A DNA stretch of 64,000 bases from Uranotaenia lowii (Eukaryota; Arthropoda; Insecta; Diptera; Culicidae), in contig NC_073692.1 of NCBI RefSeq assembly GCF_029784155.1, forward strand, positions 320,101,726 to 320,165,725, written 5' to 3'. Positions 46,786-59,515 of this stretch are shown in pieces. Below the pieces are notes generated by a model that saw nothing but the letters and a program-made list of their open reading frames with translations, did no database searches and was not told where the DNA came from. Each line of letters opens with the position of its first letter. Position 1 is the first letter of the stretch. Both the position numbers and the translations under genes were made by a program.

Positions 46786-48706
46786 CCAAACAACTTTTGA
46801 AAAAAAGAAAAAAAGGTCCTCAGTATAAAAAAAATCTAAGTTTTTGCAACAAAAAATTCTGACTTTCTTTAATTTGACTTCGAAACTCTGTAATGGTTTT
46901 CTCAAATCAAAATGCTCAAATCAAGATGAACCAGCTGAAAGCTGAAAATTCTTATAATAAAGATATTAAAAACAACAATCTTTTCATGATTTTCCAAAAT
47001 AACCTGAAACCCCAAAACTAAAAAATAATAATTTTTGAAATATGTACAAAATTTAAAAAAAAATCCGTAAAATTTGTGAATATTTCCAAAACCTAATTTC
47101 CAAAGTTCTGTGCTCTGTAACACAGATTCTGTGATGAAAGTTTGCTCAAAATTCTGTGAAAATACAAGTTGTTCTGTGTTTTCAGCAACCTTGGTCTTAG
47201 ACCAAGCATGGATGGCGAAACTCCTCAGATCGGCTTGTCCAGTGAAAGTGAGTGCAATTTTTGTCCGTCTGCTCCCCCCAAAGCTGTGTGGGGAGCGATA
47301 ACTCGCACTGTAAACCAGGGTGAGAACAACACATAATAGTGAACGAGAGCATTCACATCCACTGATGAAGAGTTCCCTTCTCCTCATTGTTGCCAACATT
47401 TTTTTTCCAAAATTGAAGAAGTCTTATTAAAAAAAATCAGGGTAAATCAGGAAAACGTAAATTGTCGAACTGATGACCTGTTAGTTGATCTCACTGAAGC
47501 CTTATAAATTTTTATCATAACTCTGATCGACATGCAGAACTGAAAGGAAATATTTGTCATAATTTAAACTTTGAGAAAGGGCATATTTAAAAGAAATCGG
47601 CAGATAGAGACAAAGGTTATTGATGAAAACCGGGTTTGTCATGTTCCTTTCAATCAAGCCATCAAGCAGAAGAACATGAGAAGTTTAATTTATGCGATTT
47701 TTGAATTTAGAATAAAAAATTATGACTTTTTTCGGTTAAACAGACGTTCATCTTTCTGCTTTTTGAAACAGCTTGTTTCCAGCGAAAGAGGATTGCATTC
47801 GGAAGCAGAGATGCCAAGGTGCCTGATTTTTCAGGATTTACCTGATTTTTCGGGGCTCAGCCTGACAACCTGATAAGTCATTGGATTTCCCTGATTTTTT
47901 TAAATAAGCCTAACTTTGTCTGATTTTGATGAAAAATGGGTAGTAAGGAACTGCATTAGATACCGTCCTGTTTTCTCCCGGCTCTTTGTTGTTAGGGAGG
48001 AGCCGACAAACCATGGAGGTCTACATATCGACCAGTTGTGATCTCATCCGAACAAAGGGGGATCAATGTTGTCAAAAAAATGTATTTTTCGCTTTCACAC
48101 CCCATATTGCATCATTTAGACAAGGATCCTCATGAATTCCATCATAGCTGCCGGCAGACAAAACGAATCAATCGCATTTGTCACCTCCCGCATAATTAAA
48201 AACAGTTGGGGATATAGTACTAACTATTAACTTAATATATTGGTAGCAGTACCAGTATGAAATATCTTCCAAGTATCATTTCATTATACATGTTCAAAAT
48301 TTTATTACCTCCATAAATTATGACAGGATCGTATCAGTGACAGTGACAATATGATATATGATTTAGTAAGTATAGTATAATAAGAGAATAAAAATTTGCA
48401 ACCTTTGAATATTGTCTCTGGACCTTATCCAGGACTCTAACAGTGTACGACAAAGTTTCCTTATATTTTCTTAGCATTAGACATTAAATTAAAAAAAAAA
48501 CAACATTGACATCATTGTATGAGTTAGACAAGTCGTTATCATTTCACCTCTTGCGGATAATAACTAATATTGTTATTTTAAGATGTAGTTGTGAGCTTAT
48601 GCATTTTTTCGCTCTTGGGTTCAGCATCTGCTAATTTTCACTTCACTTCGTTAAAATTTGTGTCGGCAACCCCACGCCAGGTTCGGAACTGAAAACTGTG
48701 TTCAAA
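46786..48706. other. Unassigned sequence with a hAT-like end
   Basis: CAGAGATGCCAAGGTGCC at 47806, followed by CCTGATTTTTCAGG-type phrases to about 47930, looks like one terminus of a hAT-type MITE. No partner end was found. A minus-strand frame of 165 codons at 46902-47399 lacks any domain and was not accepted as a gene. Confidence 0.35.
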
Positions 48707-48878
48707 ATGGCTCCGAAAAAAAAGAATCACGCTGAGAAAAACACACAGAACGCGAAAAGTAAGTAAAACTATATTATATTATCGATAAAAACTAGTGAGA
48801 TTAAATAAAACTAATGAAATTACAGAAACAAAGATCTCTGCTGAGCGGAGAGCGGAAAAAAATCTACTGAAAGGCTGA
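48707..48878 (+). CDS. Possible small two-exon gene or 5' end of a gene, unrecognised
   Basis: An ATG at 48707 in a good insect context (TTCAAAATGG) opens MAPKKKNHAEKNTQNAK. A donor (AAAA/GTAAGT) at 48759 and an acceptor (TTACAG) ending at 48825 define a 67-nt intron. Splicing keeps the frame into KTKISAERRAEK, and a TGA follows at 48876-48878, giving 34 residues. Just before it there is a run of seven A; one base fewer would extend the frame to a later TAG near 48906, so a small shift or a decayed copy is possible. The lysine-rich MAPKKK start resembles the first exon of many coiled-coil or nuclear proteins, but I cannot name one. No downstream exons were found. Confidence 0.25.
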
Positions 48879-48907
48879 ACAATGCAGATCTGCACAAATA
48901 GGTAAGA

Positions 48908-51523
48908 TTGTATAATCCATGTATAATATCAGAAATAAAAAATAAAAATCTCAACATTTAAATTTTTTAATTTTATTTTATTTTTTGTGGGAAAGAATTG
49001 GAACTATATTGGTTATGGTACAGGGAAGCTCTTTTTAAAAATATTTTACAATATGCGGAACGTATGATTGAGCGTTATTTTTACTACAAACTACTATAAG
49101 CAAACTATATCCATTGAAGTTGATGAAATCTATGATTTTGTATTCCAACGTAGCTAGAACATTCAGGTAGATTGTTTTGCTCGCCAAAAGTGGATGATAT
49201 TTTAACCGTATCCAATAATGTAGCATGAAATATTTGTTCGAAAAAATCGCTCTTTTTGAATGGTAAACATGCTTAACAGCCCTTTCCCCATATGGTACTT
49301 TAACAGATAATCATAATACAGATTGTTAATATGGTCTGTGTTATTGTACATATACTGTTCACTTTACAATAAACGATAACGTTTAGAGACAATATAGAAT
49401 ATTCTCTATATATTGTAATTGATTATGCGGGCTACCTTAATCTTGATGATTACCGTATTCGTTCATTTGTACCTTCTCTATTTACAACCGTCAAAAGCTG
49501 AACCCACGTGGTCGCTTTCTCCCCACACTCTCTATCCCTGATCGGGGAGGGCTCCATTCAGTAAAATCCAGCGGCGATGCTTATGCTTATTAATGGCCAT
49601 TCATCAATGTGTGACTGCTCGTTGAGGGACCGTTGTTTTTTCCATCCTTTTCTATCTCTTTTGAAAAATTTCTTCGAAAAAAGGTGTTATGCAGTCATCG
49701 CGGATGATGGAAATTGAAACCCAATCATATCGAAAGTAAAAGTGTCGTCTTTTGTCGCTGATCGTATCGTTACGTTTTGAAGTTTTTTTTCGTCCCCACT
49801 TTGGGTCTTGGGGTCCACCCAGGCTTTTCGAAACCAGTTATCCTACCAGGGTACCAAGTGGATTTGAACTGAAGATGAGACGAAAAGCCGCCTTATTATG
49901 AATAAAAAATAAACAAGAAACTCAAGAAGATAAGGAACAAGATGATCGAAGAAAAGAGACAGAAAGATGCGCATGCCTTTAGACACATACACTCACACTA
50001 CCTGTTGTGCGCGGTGCGGTCTAGGAATGCCGACGACGACTACGTTTTGGACCCGCTGCTGCTGGACGGCCATCAAGCCATAAATCACCGGAGCAATTCC
50101 ACGGTCGTTGACTGGTTCAGATGGAAAGACCCCTTTGACAGCTCAGCTTGGCAAAAGTAGCAGCAACAGCAACAGATAAAGGTGTGGATCGACTTTTGCA
50201 AGTTCACATTAGTCGATTCGTGCAGATGTGCACGGGAAAGCGGGCATCGAAAAAACTATGAACTTACGGATTTGAAATTAAAAATATGCCTGAAAAAGCC
50301 TTGTGACGATGCCATTTTCCTTTTTAATCTTATACATATTCTGTAACCAATTTTCCCTATGATTTTCATGAATAGCTGGATAAAGGAGAATGGGCAATTT
50401 GCTTCTCGAATGTTCATGAATGAACAATAAAGGGTTCGAAAGATCCTGATGAAACAAGAAAAAGTTACTATGGGGTCTAGAAATCTACCCTGGAAGAAAA
50501 AAGTTATGGATTGAGGAAGTTGTATTATTTCGATAAAAAAGTGGCAAAAATGTTGAGCTAGCGTTTTTGACACTCTTTTTCCTTCAAAGTTTTCCGTGTG
50601 ACAGGCAAGAAGGAATCACTTATGAGTATTGACGTGCCGATATGGTCATCTTTTCAAGCATCGTTTCCGTAAGCAGTGCCCATGCTGCAGCAGCAGAAGT
50701 ATTTTGCAATTAATCATTCTCGACTCTAGTGCCTTTGGGTGGCCTCTCGTGTCTGATGAGCTGAATTAGGTAGAAATACTTTTTTTTTACCTCGACTTTC
50801 TGTACCTGGTTTACAAAAGTCAGAAAATAAACTGAAGCGCCTCTGTTGACGTGCTGATCTTGTTCGGTAGCCCCCAAGGTTTTTTTCTGCAGCCGGAGAG
50901 TCGTGCGTATCGACCAAACGGGTCAGCAACCTTTCTCTGGACAGCTAGCGTTCTGCTGGCACCCCCGATAGCGATCCGAAGAACCCGATGATTGATCTAC
51001 CAGGAGATATCCCCGGACCCAGGGCTTCCTACATGATCCAGCTATACTATGGTTTGGACTCGTGTTCGTTCAGAGATCCCGCTGATAGATAGTCTCGCGA
51101 AAGTCTCCTTCCACACTCTTAGCCTGTAATGGGCAGATGGATTAGCTCTGGTCCAACCGGACTTTTTTTACGGTTAAATCGCGAAACCCTCCTGATCCGT
51201 GGCCGATTGAGTTGAGAAGGCAAAGGCTGCAGCTAGTCTTGAAGCGGAGAAAAATTTATTGTTTCGTGTCCAGGGCTCGGCTCGGGGAAATTTGTAACAG
51301 ACACTTGAGCTCGCTACCACTTGCACAGTATGGATATCGTGAGGGCAGTTTGTTTGTTTCAGAGCTTTCGATGCTTTCATTCACTTTAAACTGAAACTGA
51401 ACTAGTTTTGGACCGAAATTAAGAAATTCATTTTGACACCCTTAATACCCTTTAAGCTCAGATATAACTTGAGAAAACAGGGCAATTTAAAAACATTCGA
51501 TTTTTGTTATATTATATTAGTAA
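48908..51523. other. Unassigned intergenic sequence
   Basis: No gene was recognised. A plus-strand frame at 49942-50160 (72 codons) has ordinary composition but no domain. The part at about 50930-51370 is GC-richer than its surroundings and shows no TE ends. Confidence 0.35.
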
Positions 51524-51645
51524 GCGCTGAGGTAATCTAGCGGATTGACGAGAGTCTTTTTAAGACAGGTGTACTGTGTTCGATGCCCAGTAACAATAAG
51601 AAAACATTCGGGTTCGAATCCCATAATGAGTCGACAGTTGAGATG
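51524..51645 (+). repeat. tRNA-like SINE-type segment (two B-box-like motifs)
   Basis: GAGGTAATCTAGCGGATTGACGAG resembles an A-box region, followed by GTGTTCGATGCCC at 51576-51588 and GGGTTCGAATCCC at 51610-51622, both close to the RNA polymerase III B box. The spacing suggests two fused tRNA-related units. The 3' end and TSD were not defined. Confidence 0.4.
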
Positions 51646-53920
51646 GACCATTGGAGGTCACTATCAGGGAAATTCTTTTTTATATTTTTGTTTTTTAATA
51701 ATAAATATGAGGATTTTTATTTATTATCTGACGGGTTTGCGCCGGGGGTCTTCAGATTTTCCTCAAAATTGAAAATTTGGTTCATTTTTGCGATTTAAAA
51801 ACACATGTATTTTTTCAGATTTCTAACATTTTTGTTTTTTGAGTTAGCTTCGGTTAATTTTTTTTTTGTCAATAAAAAATAACCATTTTTCAAAGCTACA
51901 TAACTCGTTATTTTTCAACGGAAATTATAAAATAGCACATCAAAATGCATTGAAATTTTATCAGCTTTCCAAGTAAAATAGTTGAAAAAAAATAAACAAA
52001 GACCTCCAACATGAAATGTTGTAAATAAACTTTAAATGACATCTAAAAGTACCGAATATTTTGCAAAAAAATACCATTGAATAGCTCAATTTATGATGCA
52101 ACTATTATCTGAAGACACCAAAGTTGGCCATCAACTCCTTGAAAAGTTATGAAAGAAATAATGACAACAAATCTTTTTTTTTGCATCGAAATCAAACAAT
52201 GTTCGAACAACTGCACTCACATATGGAGATAGCGCGCACTTCTAACAACATGGAAACAAAAGAACTTATCAAAGCAGGTAAAAACACATTTTTTGTGCTT
52301 TGAAGACTGCCCCTACTCGCATAACAGTCCCATATGAATTTTCTTCATTTTAGGTCAACACAGGGATTCAAAATAAAACACTAAAAAAAGAGGTTTTGAT
52401 CTACAAATTTCGAAAAATAAATCAATGTGTGGCTGTCCTATATGAAATACACCCGAATAACAGTTCCATATGTGAAATACCGCGGATTTGGTTACTTTTC
52501 AATGCTTGTTTCGGCGAAATAGTCTTTGATTTATTGCTTTGAATCATTTAAAAAAATTTAACTCACTTGATGTCGAATGATGCACACGAGTTTTCGAAGG
52601 CAGGTCTGACTTCCTTAGGAATGACTTCCTGAGCGAAAAACTATCGGATGCAATCAAATTTAAGTCTTAGAAAGTAGCTTGGTGAGAAAAAAATATTCTG
52701 TATGGGACTGTTATGCGAGTAGATTTGAAAAAGGTTTCAAATATGTTCGATTAACAGTCCCATAATGAATAAAAATAGTGCTCTCGACCTTACCGATAAC
52801 CCAATTTCGAAAATTTCAGGTCTTGCGATTTATTATGACAACCTAGAAACGATTTTCGTTTATGTTGAAAGTGGTGATCACAATTTAAGAATGTATTCCA
52901 AAACAGGACAAGCTGATTTTCTCGCTTGCTTGTTTTTGCAAATGGGACTGTTATGAAAGGGCGGTAGAGTGTTGCAGCTAAACTGACTTCATATTATATC
53001 CAAAAATCTAATAACGCATTCGTTTATACCCAGTTTTGCACCAGGTCACAACAAGTTTTGCAAATTTTTCTGTCATTTTTAGAAGTTTATGCGCTCAGTT
53101 TTGCATCCGTAATTCCCCAGATTCGATTTTAAATGGACGGTGGAACACTGAAGATTCGTTTGTGAGCGATCGAGGTAGCAGAACACTGACGACGAGTTAT
53201 GTTCGTTCTAGTATGGTAAACCTCAAAACTGGGCGAATGGAGAAAACGAATACGGTAAAAGTATCATATTTTCAATGTCATATTACCTACAATGGGAATG
53301 ATGCTTCCTACAGCCTGGGCTGGCCATATTGAGCTCTTCGATTATTTCTACATTTGTGCCACACTCTTTGTTTTTGATCAATGGGAAATGATTTTGGTGT
53401 CCAGTTCTTAGCTCCCGATATAAAAACTATGTAAAGCACGTCTATATTTCATTTTTTAATCACATTTTTGTGATCCCCAACACAGGGACTGAACCTTCTA
53501 CTATTGGCATTGAATATGCTTCACAATGATCTTTGATCGAAAAGTTAATAAGTTATATAGCATATGACCAGGTTGTAAAAGCAACATTCCCATTATTTGT
53601 TATTAATCGCAGCACACTAAATTTGACTGCGCACTCATGATTGCGACATTTGTGCGAACTTGCACATTCGTGTGACCTGTCAAATCAGTGTAAAATCTGT
53701 CGGAGTTCTACACGCTAACCTCTTTTCAGACAACCTTTGTACGGATTACTGCGACTGCAAAACATTGCACGAAATCCAATTTTCAATGAAAGAGATAATA
53801 TATCACATTAACAATACAATACTAAGAATTTTAGTTGAAAATTAAAGTATGCTGCACTCTACAAAGCACGAATAGGAGTGTTTTTACCTGCTTTGGTAAG
53901 TTCTTTTGTTTCCATGTTGT

Positions 53921-54824
53921 AGCCCAAGCAACCAAAAGTCACATATTTACTTGAATGAAGGCATTGAAAGTTACATATTGGCTGACAAAGAGAATCAACT
54001 GCCCAATTCCCTTTAGTGAACTTTATGTACTCATTAATGAACTTGAAAGTTGCAAAAGATATTAATCACTTTTGTACGTTGTATGTGACTTGTTCTGCCC
54101 AATTCCCATTAGTAAACTATATGTACTCATTAACGAACTTGAAAGCTGCAAAAGTGATCTATACGTACGTTATACGGGACTCAAGTCACATAAAGGGCAC
54201 AAAAGTGCTCAATACGGGATTTGGTAAGTCACATAAAGGGCACAAAAGTGCTCAAACGGGTATTGATAAGTCACAAAAAGTGCATCGATGTGCTTTCAAA
54301 ATCAAATCACCTCTTCGAGTTTTAGTTTCAGTTAGAACAACATCTAGGTGTGGTCTCGTGGTAGCGTGTTCGATTCTCACCACGTAGGTCGGGGTTCGAT
54401 CCTCAAGCCGGGCATGTTTTTTTTCAATAAGTAATTTTGTACTTGAGTGACCATTCTGACGCGATATATGTAGGAAATGTAGGAAAGAAGCAATTGAGCA
54501 ATTTGTAGAGTTTGAAATCCGGCATGTTGCATCATGGCGGCACCGGTACAGAACACAGTAAATAATCGAGAGAAGGTGATATGAAGCGAAGCCAACGGTT
54601 CAGTTGAGATAGAGAGAGATTTTTTTTGCTCATTTTGCGATTTTTCGGAAGCTGAATTAAGAGGCAGCTGGAAGCTGAATAGAAGATCATTAAGACTTGT
54701 TTTGGAACTTGAAAGTATCAATAAGAACTTAAATTTTGAGCTGCATAGAACGTACTTCATATCAATGATGGGGCTGAGTAAGCGTGTTTGTACCTGTTTT
54801 ATGGGACTTTTGGTTGCTTTGGAA
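53921..54824. mobile_element. 904-bp insertion inside the right foldback arm
   Basis: The ends are inverted: AGCCCAAGCAACCAAAAGTC on the left and, on the opposite strand, TTCCAAAGCAACCAAAAGTC on the right. Inside are a roughly 96-bp direct duplication beginning GCCCAATTCCC (54001 and 54097), a 43-bp tandem repeat with AGTCACATAAAGGGCACAAA (54184, 54227 and 54269), and a tRNA-like promoter at 54351-54403. There is no transposase. The class is unknown. Confidence 0.75.
54345..54420 (+). repeat. tRNA-like SINE head inside the 904-bp insert
   Basis: TGGTCTCGTGGTAGCG (A-box-like, 54351-54366) and GGTTCGATCCT (B box, from 54393) are spaced as in a tRNA, and a T run follows. A folded cloverleaf was not confirmed; I take it as a tRNA-derived segment, not a functional tRNA. 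Confidence 0.5.
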
Positions 54825-55416
54825 TTTTTACCTGCTTTGGTAAGTTCTTTTGTTTCCATGTTGTGAGAAGTGCGCGCTACCTCCATATGTGAGTGCAATT
54901 GTTCGAACATTGATTGTTTTCGTCGCAAAAAAAGAGATTTATCGTCATTATCTCTTTGATAACTCTTCAAGGAGTTGATGGTCTACTTTGGTGTCTTCAG
55001 TTGAAAATTGCATCATAAATTGAGCCATACAAAGGTATTTTTTTGCAAAATATTCGGTGGTGCAGACAGTACTTTTAGACGCCATTTAAAGTTTATTTAC
55101 AACTTTTCATGTTGAAGGTCTTTGTTTATTTTTTTTTTCACTATTTTATTTGGAAAGCTGATAAAATTTTAATGCATTTTGATGTGCTATTTTATAATTT
55201 CTGCTGAAAAATAACAGAGTTATGTAGCTTTGAAAAATGGTTATTTTTTTATTTTCAAAAAAATCTAACCGAGGCTAACCCAAAAAATAAAAATGTTAGA
55301 AATCTGAAAAAATACATGTGTTTTTAAGTCGCAAAAATGAACCAAATTTTCAATTTTGGGTAAAATCTGAAGACCCCCGGCGCAAATTGTCAGATAATAA
55401 AAAAAAATCCCCATAT

Positions 55417-55927
55417 ATCACATACAAATACCTCTTCTATTTAGGGATAATAGGCATCGTAGATCAGATCTATAATCCTCACACACTCGATATGTTCGAG
55501 TGTTTCCACATAGCCACTGAGCCTCATGCGCTCAACTCACGCAAAGATGTCCAAGGAGTGAGAATCATCTCATCATAATTGGCAGGGGAAGAAAATATAA
55601 CACGAACGCACAATGACAAATCCCGTCTCAACTAAATAAAACATAAACAATCGAACTTCAGACACATACATACTTCCGCAATGGAAAAAAACCAAAATCC
55701 AACTTTGTTATTAAACATCACAGAGAGTATATGTAAATTGTTACTCCTGATCGTGGTAACAATGAAAGCTCGATTCTCAATTTCGTAAAGTTCTCTTTTT
55801 TTCGTTTGACGCTCTACCGAGACACGTTTTTAATTCCTACGATTTTAACATTGAATAAATAAAGGAATAATCTTTAGTACAATTATCAATATTACTTTTA
55901 GAGAACTTCATCTGTGAGTGAACTCTC
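55417..55927. other. Unassigned spacer
   Basis: Sequence between the foldback element and the next TIR element. Nothing was recognised. Confidence 0.4.
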
Positions 55928-56930
55928 TAGGGGAAAGGTTTCCAAAATGGGCCTATCGGATTAAATGCGCCTACGGCCGTTTGACGAAATGGTTGACAAG
56001 ACAACATATCTAATCAATGCATTTTGAGCGAAATACGCTTTGAACATAAGGCAAGAAAGAATTTTAAGAATAAACCAACTTCAAAAAATTTAAAATTTAT
56101 ACAAGGAAAAACTTATTCGTACCAGCTGTGTTCGATGTTTACTCTTGGGCTCGAACTCGCGGACATCGGCTCAGAAGACAACAGACTTGCCAGCTGAGCT
56201 ATATCACAAGTCCGTCCGATGTAATATTTTGACTTTTAAAAGTTATACGAAAGGATGCTCAAAACTAAAAGTTGGGTGGTATTTGTTTCTTATTTAAATG
56301 AAACCTTAGAAGTAAAACAAATTTAAACTTTTATGATGGTTTCATAATGATTGGAAAGCTGAGTAAGAGAGTGTTTTTGTATGCCCCCATCATGTTTGTA
56401 AAATCCTAAAATATCAGGTTAAAAAGAAAAAATGTATGATTTTTATCATTAAAACTTCGAATTTAAGCTCTCATTAACACCTTACGAGAAAATAGAAGAT
56501 CTCAAATCAGATATGATAAAAAAATATGTTATGGATGAATTGCCTCCATAATATGGCAACCCCAATTTTTGTTTTATTCTATAAAATAATAAAAGAAATT
56601 TTTTTATAAATTTCAGCTTTGTCGTATGAAAGTTATCAGTTTCTAGCATTCCCAATGAAATTGTACGGAAATATTGCCAAAAAAACAGAAATTTTCCCTA
56701 AAACATAAATAGGCGCATTAAGCCCGCACGGTTTGAGGTTCGTCAATTTTGACCACAGTTATTGTAAAATCGATTTCTCAAAAACTGAAGGAGATTTCGA
56801 GATAAAAATTACTCCAATGTATAGAAAACAGTCTGCTCATGTTTATATAGTTTTTGTACACATATTCGATGAAATATTTGATTTAATCAGTATTCTGTTT
56901 AATAGGCGCATATAGCCCGCTCCTCCCCTA
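55928..56930. mobile_element. TA-flanked TIR element with a SINE inside, about 1 kb
   Basis: The left end is TAGGGGAAAGG and the right end on the opposite strand is TAGGGGAGGAGCGGGC, each followed by AT-rich sequence with GCGCCTA. The ends match those at 409 and 6024. A GCGCATTAAGCCCGC phrase also lies inside near 56714. There is no transposase. A SINE lies at about 56100-56217 on the minus strand. Confidence 0.58.
56100..56217 (-). repeat. tRNA-derived SINE
   Basis: Read on the minus strand it begins GGACTTGTGATATAGCTCAG, with an A box TAGCTCAGCTGGCAAG and a B box GAGTTCGAGCCC, followed by a short body. The tRNA-like head is well preserved and the style is that of mosquito SINEs. The 3' boundary (near 56100) is approximate and no TSD was defined. 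Confidence 0.72.
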
Positions 56931-57558
56931 CGTTTCCTTCTGTCTCGATTTTCAGTATAAGCCTCCACTACTCATCTACACCTTTAACATGTTCGTCGCC
57001 ACGCTCATTTTGGGAGTTTTACTAGCCGGGTCCAAAGAAATTCTCGGAGCGACACAATAACGAAGGAGAGCTTTGCAACGTGTGGCTGAATTGAGCGACT
57101 AAAATGAAAAAGAGAGCGTCACACGTTTTTGATGTGTCGGGCCTCCCAGGAAATACACCTGTCACCCGAATATGGGTCCCGTGGCGACGAACATGTTAAT
57201 TATCTTAGGTTAGAAACTGAATTTAACATTTCTCTGAAAATTTCTCACTTCTGTTCCAGTTCGATTATATCGCACAATTGACGGATTTCACGCCAAATAG
57301 ACAAGAAGTTGGTATGACCTTCTTAGAATTCATGTAACTTTGTAAGCATAAAGATTTTATCTAGTAAAGCAACTTGTCATACTTAGTTTTCCCAAAAATT
57401 ATCTAGACTAACATTTAAAAAGGGCCAAACTTTTCAGGCAAAAATATTATAAACATTTTTAAGCTAAAAAATTACAATTCCTACACAAATGTGGTTCATG
57501 AGAGAAATTTGGAAAAACAATTGAATTTTTCGAATAAAAATTATTTTTATTTAAACCC
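56931..57558. other. Unassigned spacer
   Basis: Less AT-rich in its first 250 bp. No gene or repeat end was recognised. Confidence 0.4.
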
Positions 57559-57560
57559 TA

Positions 57561-58346
57561 CACTGAGAAAAAATGCATTTCAAAAACTAAAGCTCAATTT
57601 ACCAAAAAAAAAGCCATCTCAGAATTTGATAAAAAAAAATCTAAGCAGAGTAATAATAAGACCTACAAGTCGTCCATCTATTGCAACTTGTGCTTTTTTT
57701 TTGAAAATCATGTAATATTTTTTCAGAGTAGATTTCCAACCCTTAATCCAAAACACGATTTAATACACTTATCAGTGGATTGGAGGCTTTCTTACAGAGT
57801 GTCAACTATCTTTGGAAATAAATGACACAATAATGGATTCCTTATTTCTGAATTATATATATTATTAATCTATAAAAAAGATTATGATTAATGAAAATCG
57901 ATAGCAAACATTACTAAACATAATATAAAAAAGGTGGCCAGTACGTTTTTTGGAGGATCAGCGAACTGATATTCAACGAGTTCATTTACTATCAAAATAT
58001 TTCAAACTGTTCAAGTTTGAGAGCCACTTTTCTCGACGCTCACTAGTGGTCAAGGGGTTAGCCTCCTAAACTCTCATGCTGGATGGCATGGAATCGATTC
58101 TCTGCTGTTTGATGATCCAATTTTTTTATACTAAGTTTATCAAAATCGTGATACCTGGAAAAGGAGTTAATGTGGTAAGAACGGTTATATGGAACATACA
58201 AATTCACGGACATCATCGGACTCTTAAATATGCACAAGTTGCAATATCTGGACAACTTGTAGGCATTACTCCTTAAATTTCATCAAATTCTGAGATGGGG
58301 TTTTGGAAAGTTGAGTTTTGGTTCATAAAATGCATTTTTCTAAGTG
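57561..58346. mobile_element. TA-flanked MITE with long TIRs, 786 bp
   Basis: The ends are CACTGAGAAAAAATGCATTT and, on the opposite strand, CACTTAGAAAAATGCATTTT, flanked by TA at 57559-57560 and 58347-58348. Arms of about 160 bp match, including CCATCTCAGAATTTGAT, CTACAAGT and TATTGCAACTTGTGC. The middle contains a tRNA-like SINE at about 58041-58130. There is no transposase. A Tc1/mariner-type mover is inferred from the TA target. Confidence 0.8.
58041..58130 (+). repeat. tRNA-like SINE segment
   Basis: TAGTGGTCAAGGGGTTAGCC is A-box-like and GAATCGATTCTC (58091-58102) is B-box-like, with tRNA spacing and a T-rich stretch after it. It sits in the loop of the surrounding MITE. Confidence 0.5.
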
Positions 58347-58639
58347 TAGGATTTTCAAATATTTTTATCAGTATTTTTTCTAAAACTTCAATCATTTTTC
58401 TAAAACTTTCCCCTAGATCACATTTGTGTAAAAATTGTAATTTTAGAGAAAAGAATGTTCATAAAAAATTGGCCTGAAAAGTTTGGCCCTTCTCAAATTG
58501 AATTTAAATCTTTTTTGGGGAAAATAAATATGCCAAGTGTCTTAACTACGTAAGGACAATACACACACACAAAATTTCATTCAATTCTGAGAGGGTAATG
58601 ACAGATACTGTGTCGAGATGGCGCGAAATCCGTCTATCA

Positions 58640-59246
<607 letters not shown>

Positions 59247-59254
59247 GTCTATCA

Positions 59255-59515
59255 CAAATTAAAAAACGCACTCTTATGTTGTATTGTAGCCTAAATCTAA
59301 GTAGTTAAACGTTAGCATATCACTTAAATACTTAGCATATGCGTACCTGTGCTAGACTGCCTGATCAGATAATTATTTTGAATTATAAACCATAGAATTG
59401 TAAAATTTTGGTTTAATTTTAATATTGGAGAACGGTTGCCATGGACCGAGTGAATTTTAGGAATTATGTTCGTCAAGTTATGTCGTGAGACGGAATACTA
59501 TGTAAATAAATAAAT
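59255..59515 (+). mobile_element. Probable LINE 3' end with an AAAT tail
   Basis: Sequence ending GTGAGACGGAATACTATG followed by TAAATAAATAAATAATTGG looks like the 3' UTR and simple-repeat tail of a LINE truncated to its last few hundred bases. No coding sequence remains, so the family cannot be named. Confidence 0.4.

Larger units (their letters stand above)
53881..54864. repeat. Perfect 40-bp direct repeat flanking the 904-bp insert
   Basis: The 40 bp at 53881-53920 and at 54825-54864 are identical (start TTTTTACCTGCTTTGG, end TCCATGTTGT). The opposite arm of the foldback element (about 52236-52275, inverted, one mismatch) carries a single uninterrupted copy. The duplication therefore arose with the insertion. 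Confidence 0.88.
51705..55416. mobile_element. Large foldback element with arms of about 600 bp
   Basis: The left arm (51705 to about 52320) recurs inverted on the right (about 53855-53920, then 54865-55416, interrupted by an insertion at 53921-54824). The outer ends are ATATGAGGATTTTT and, on the opposite strand, ATATGGGGATTTTT. Inside both arms lie CGCCGGGGGTCTTCAGATTTT and AATTTTATCAGCTTTCC. The middle (about 52320-53850) is non-coding. I found no clear TSD, so the transposase class is open. Confidence 0.82.

Noticed and set aside
46902..47399. Minus-strand open frame of 165 codons
   Set aside because: No domain, no signal, a phenylalanine/isoleucine-rich end typical of translated AT-rich DNA, and no gene-like context.
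54345..54420. Functional tRNA gene
   Set aside because: The A and B boxes are good, but pairing of the acceptor stem was not evident and it lies inside a mobile insert. A SINE head is more likely.
54377..54970. Minus-strand open frame of 197 codons
   Set aside because: It crosses the boundary of the 904-bp insertion and its 40-bp repeat, so it is a chance fusion of insert and foldback arm.
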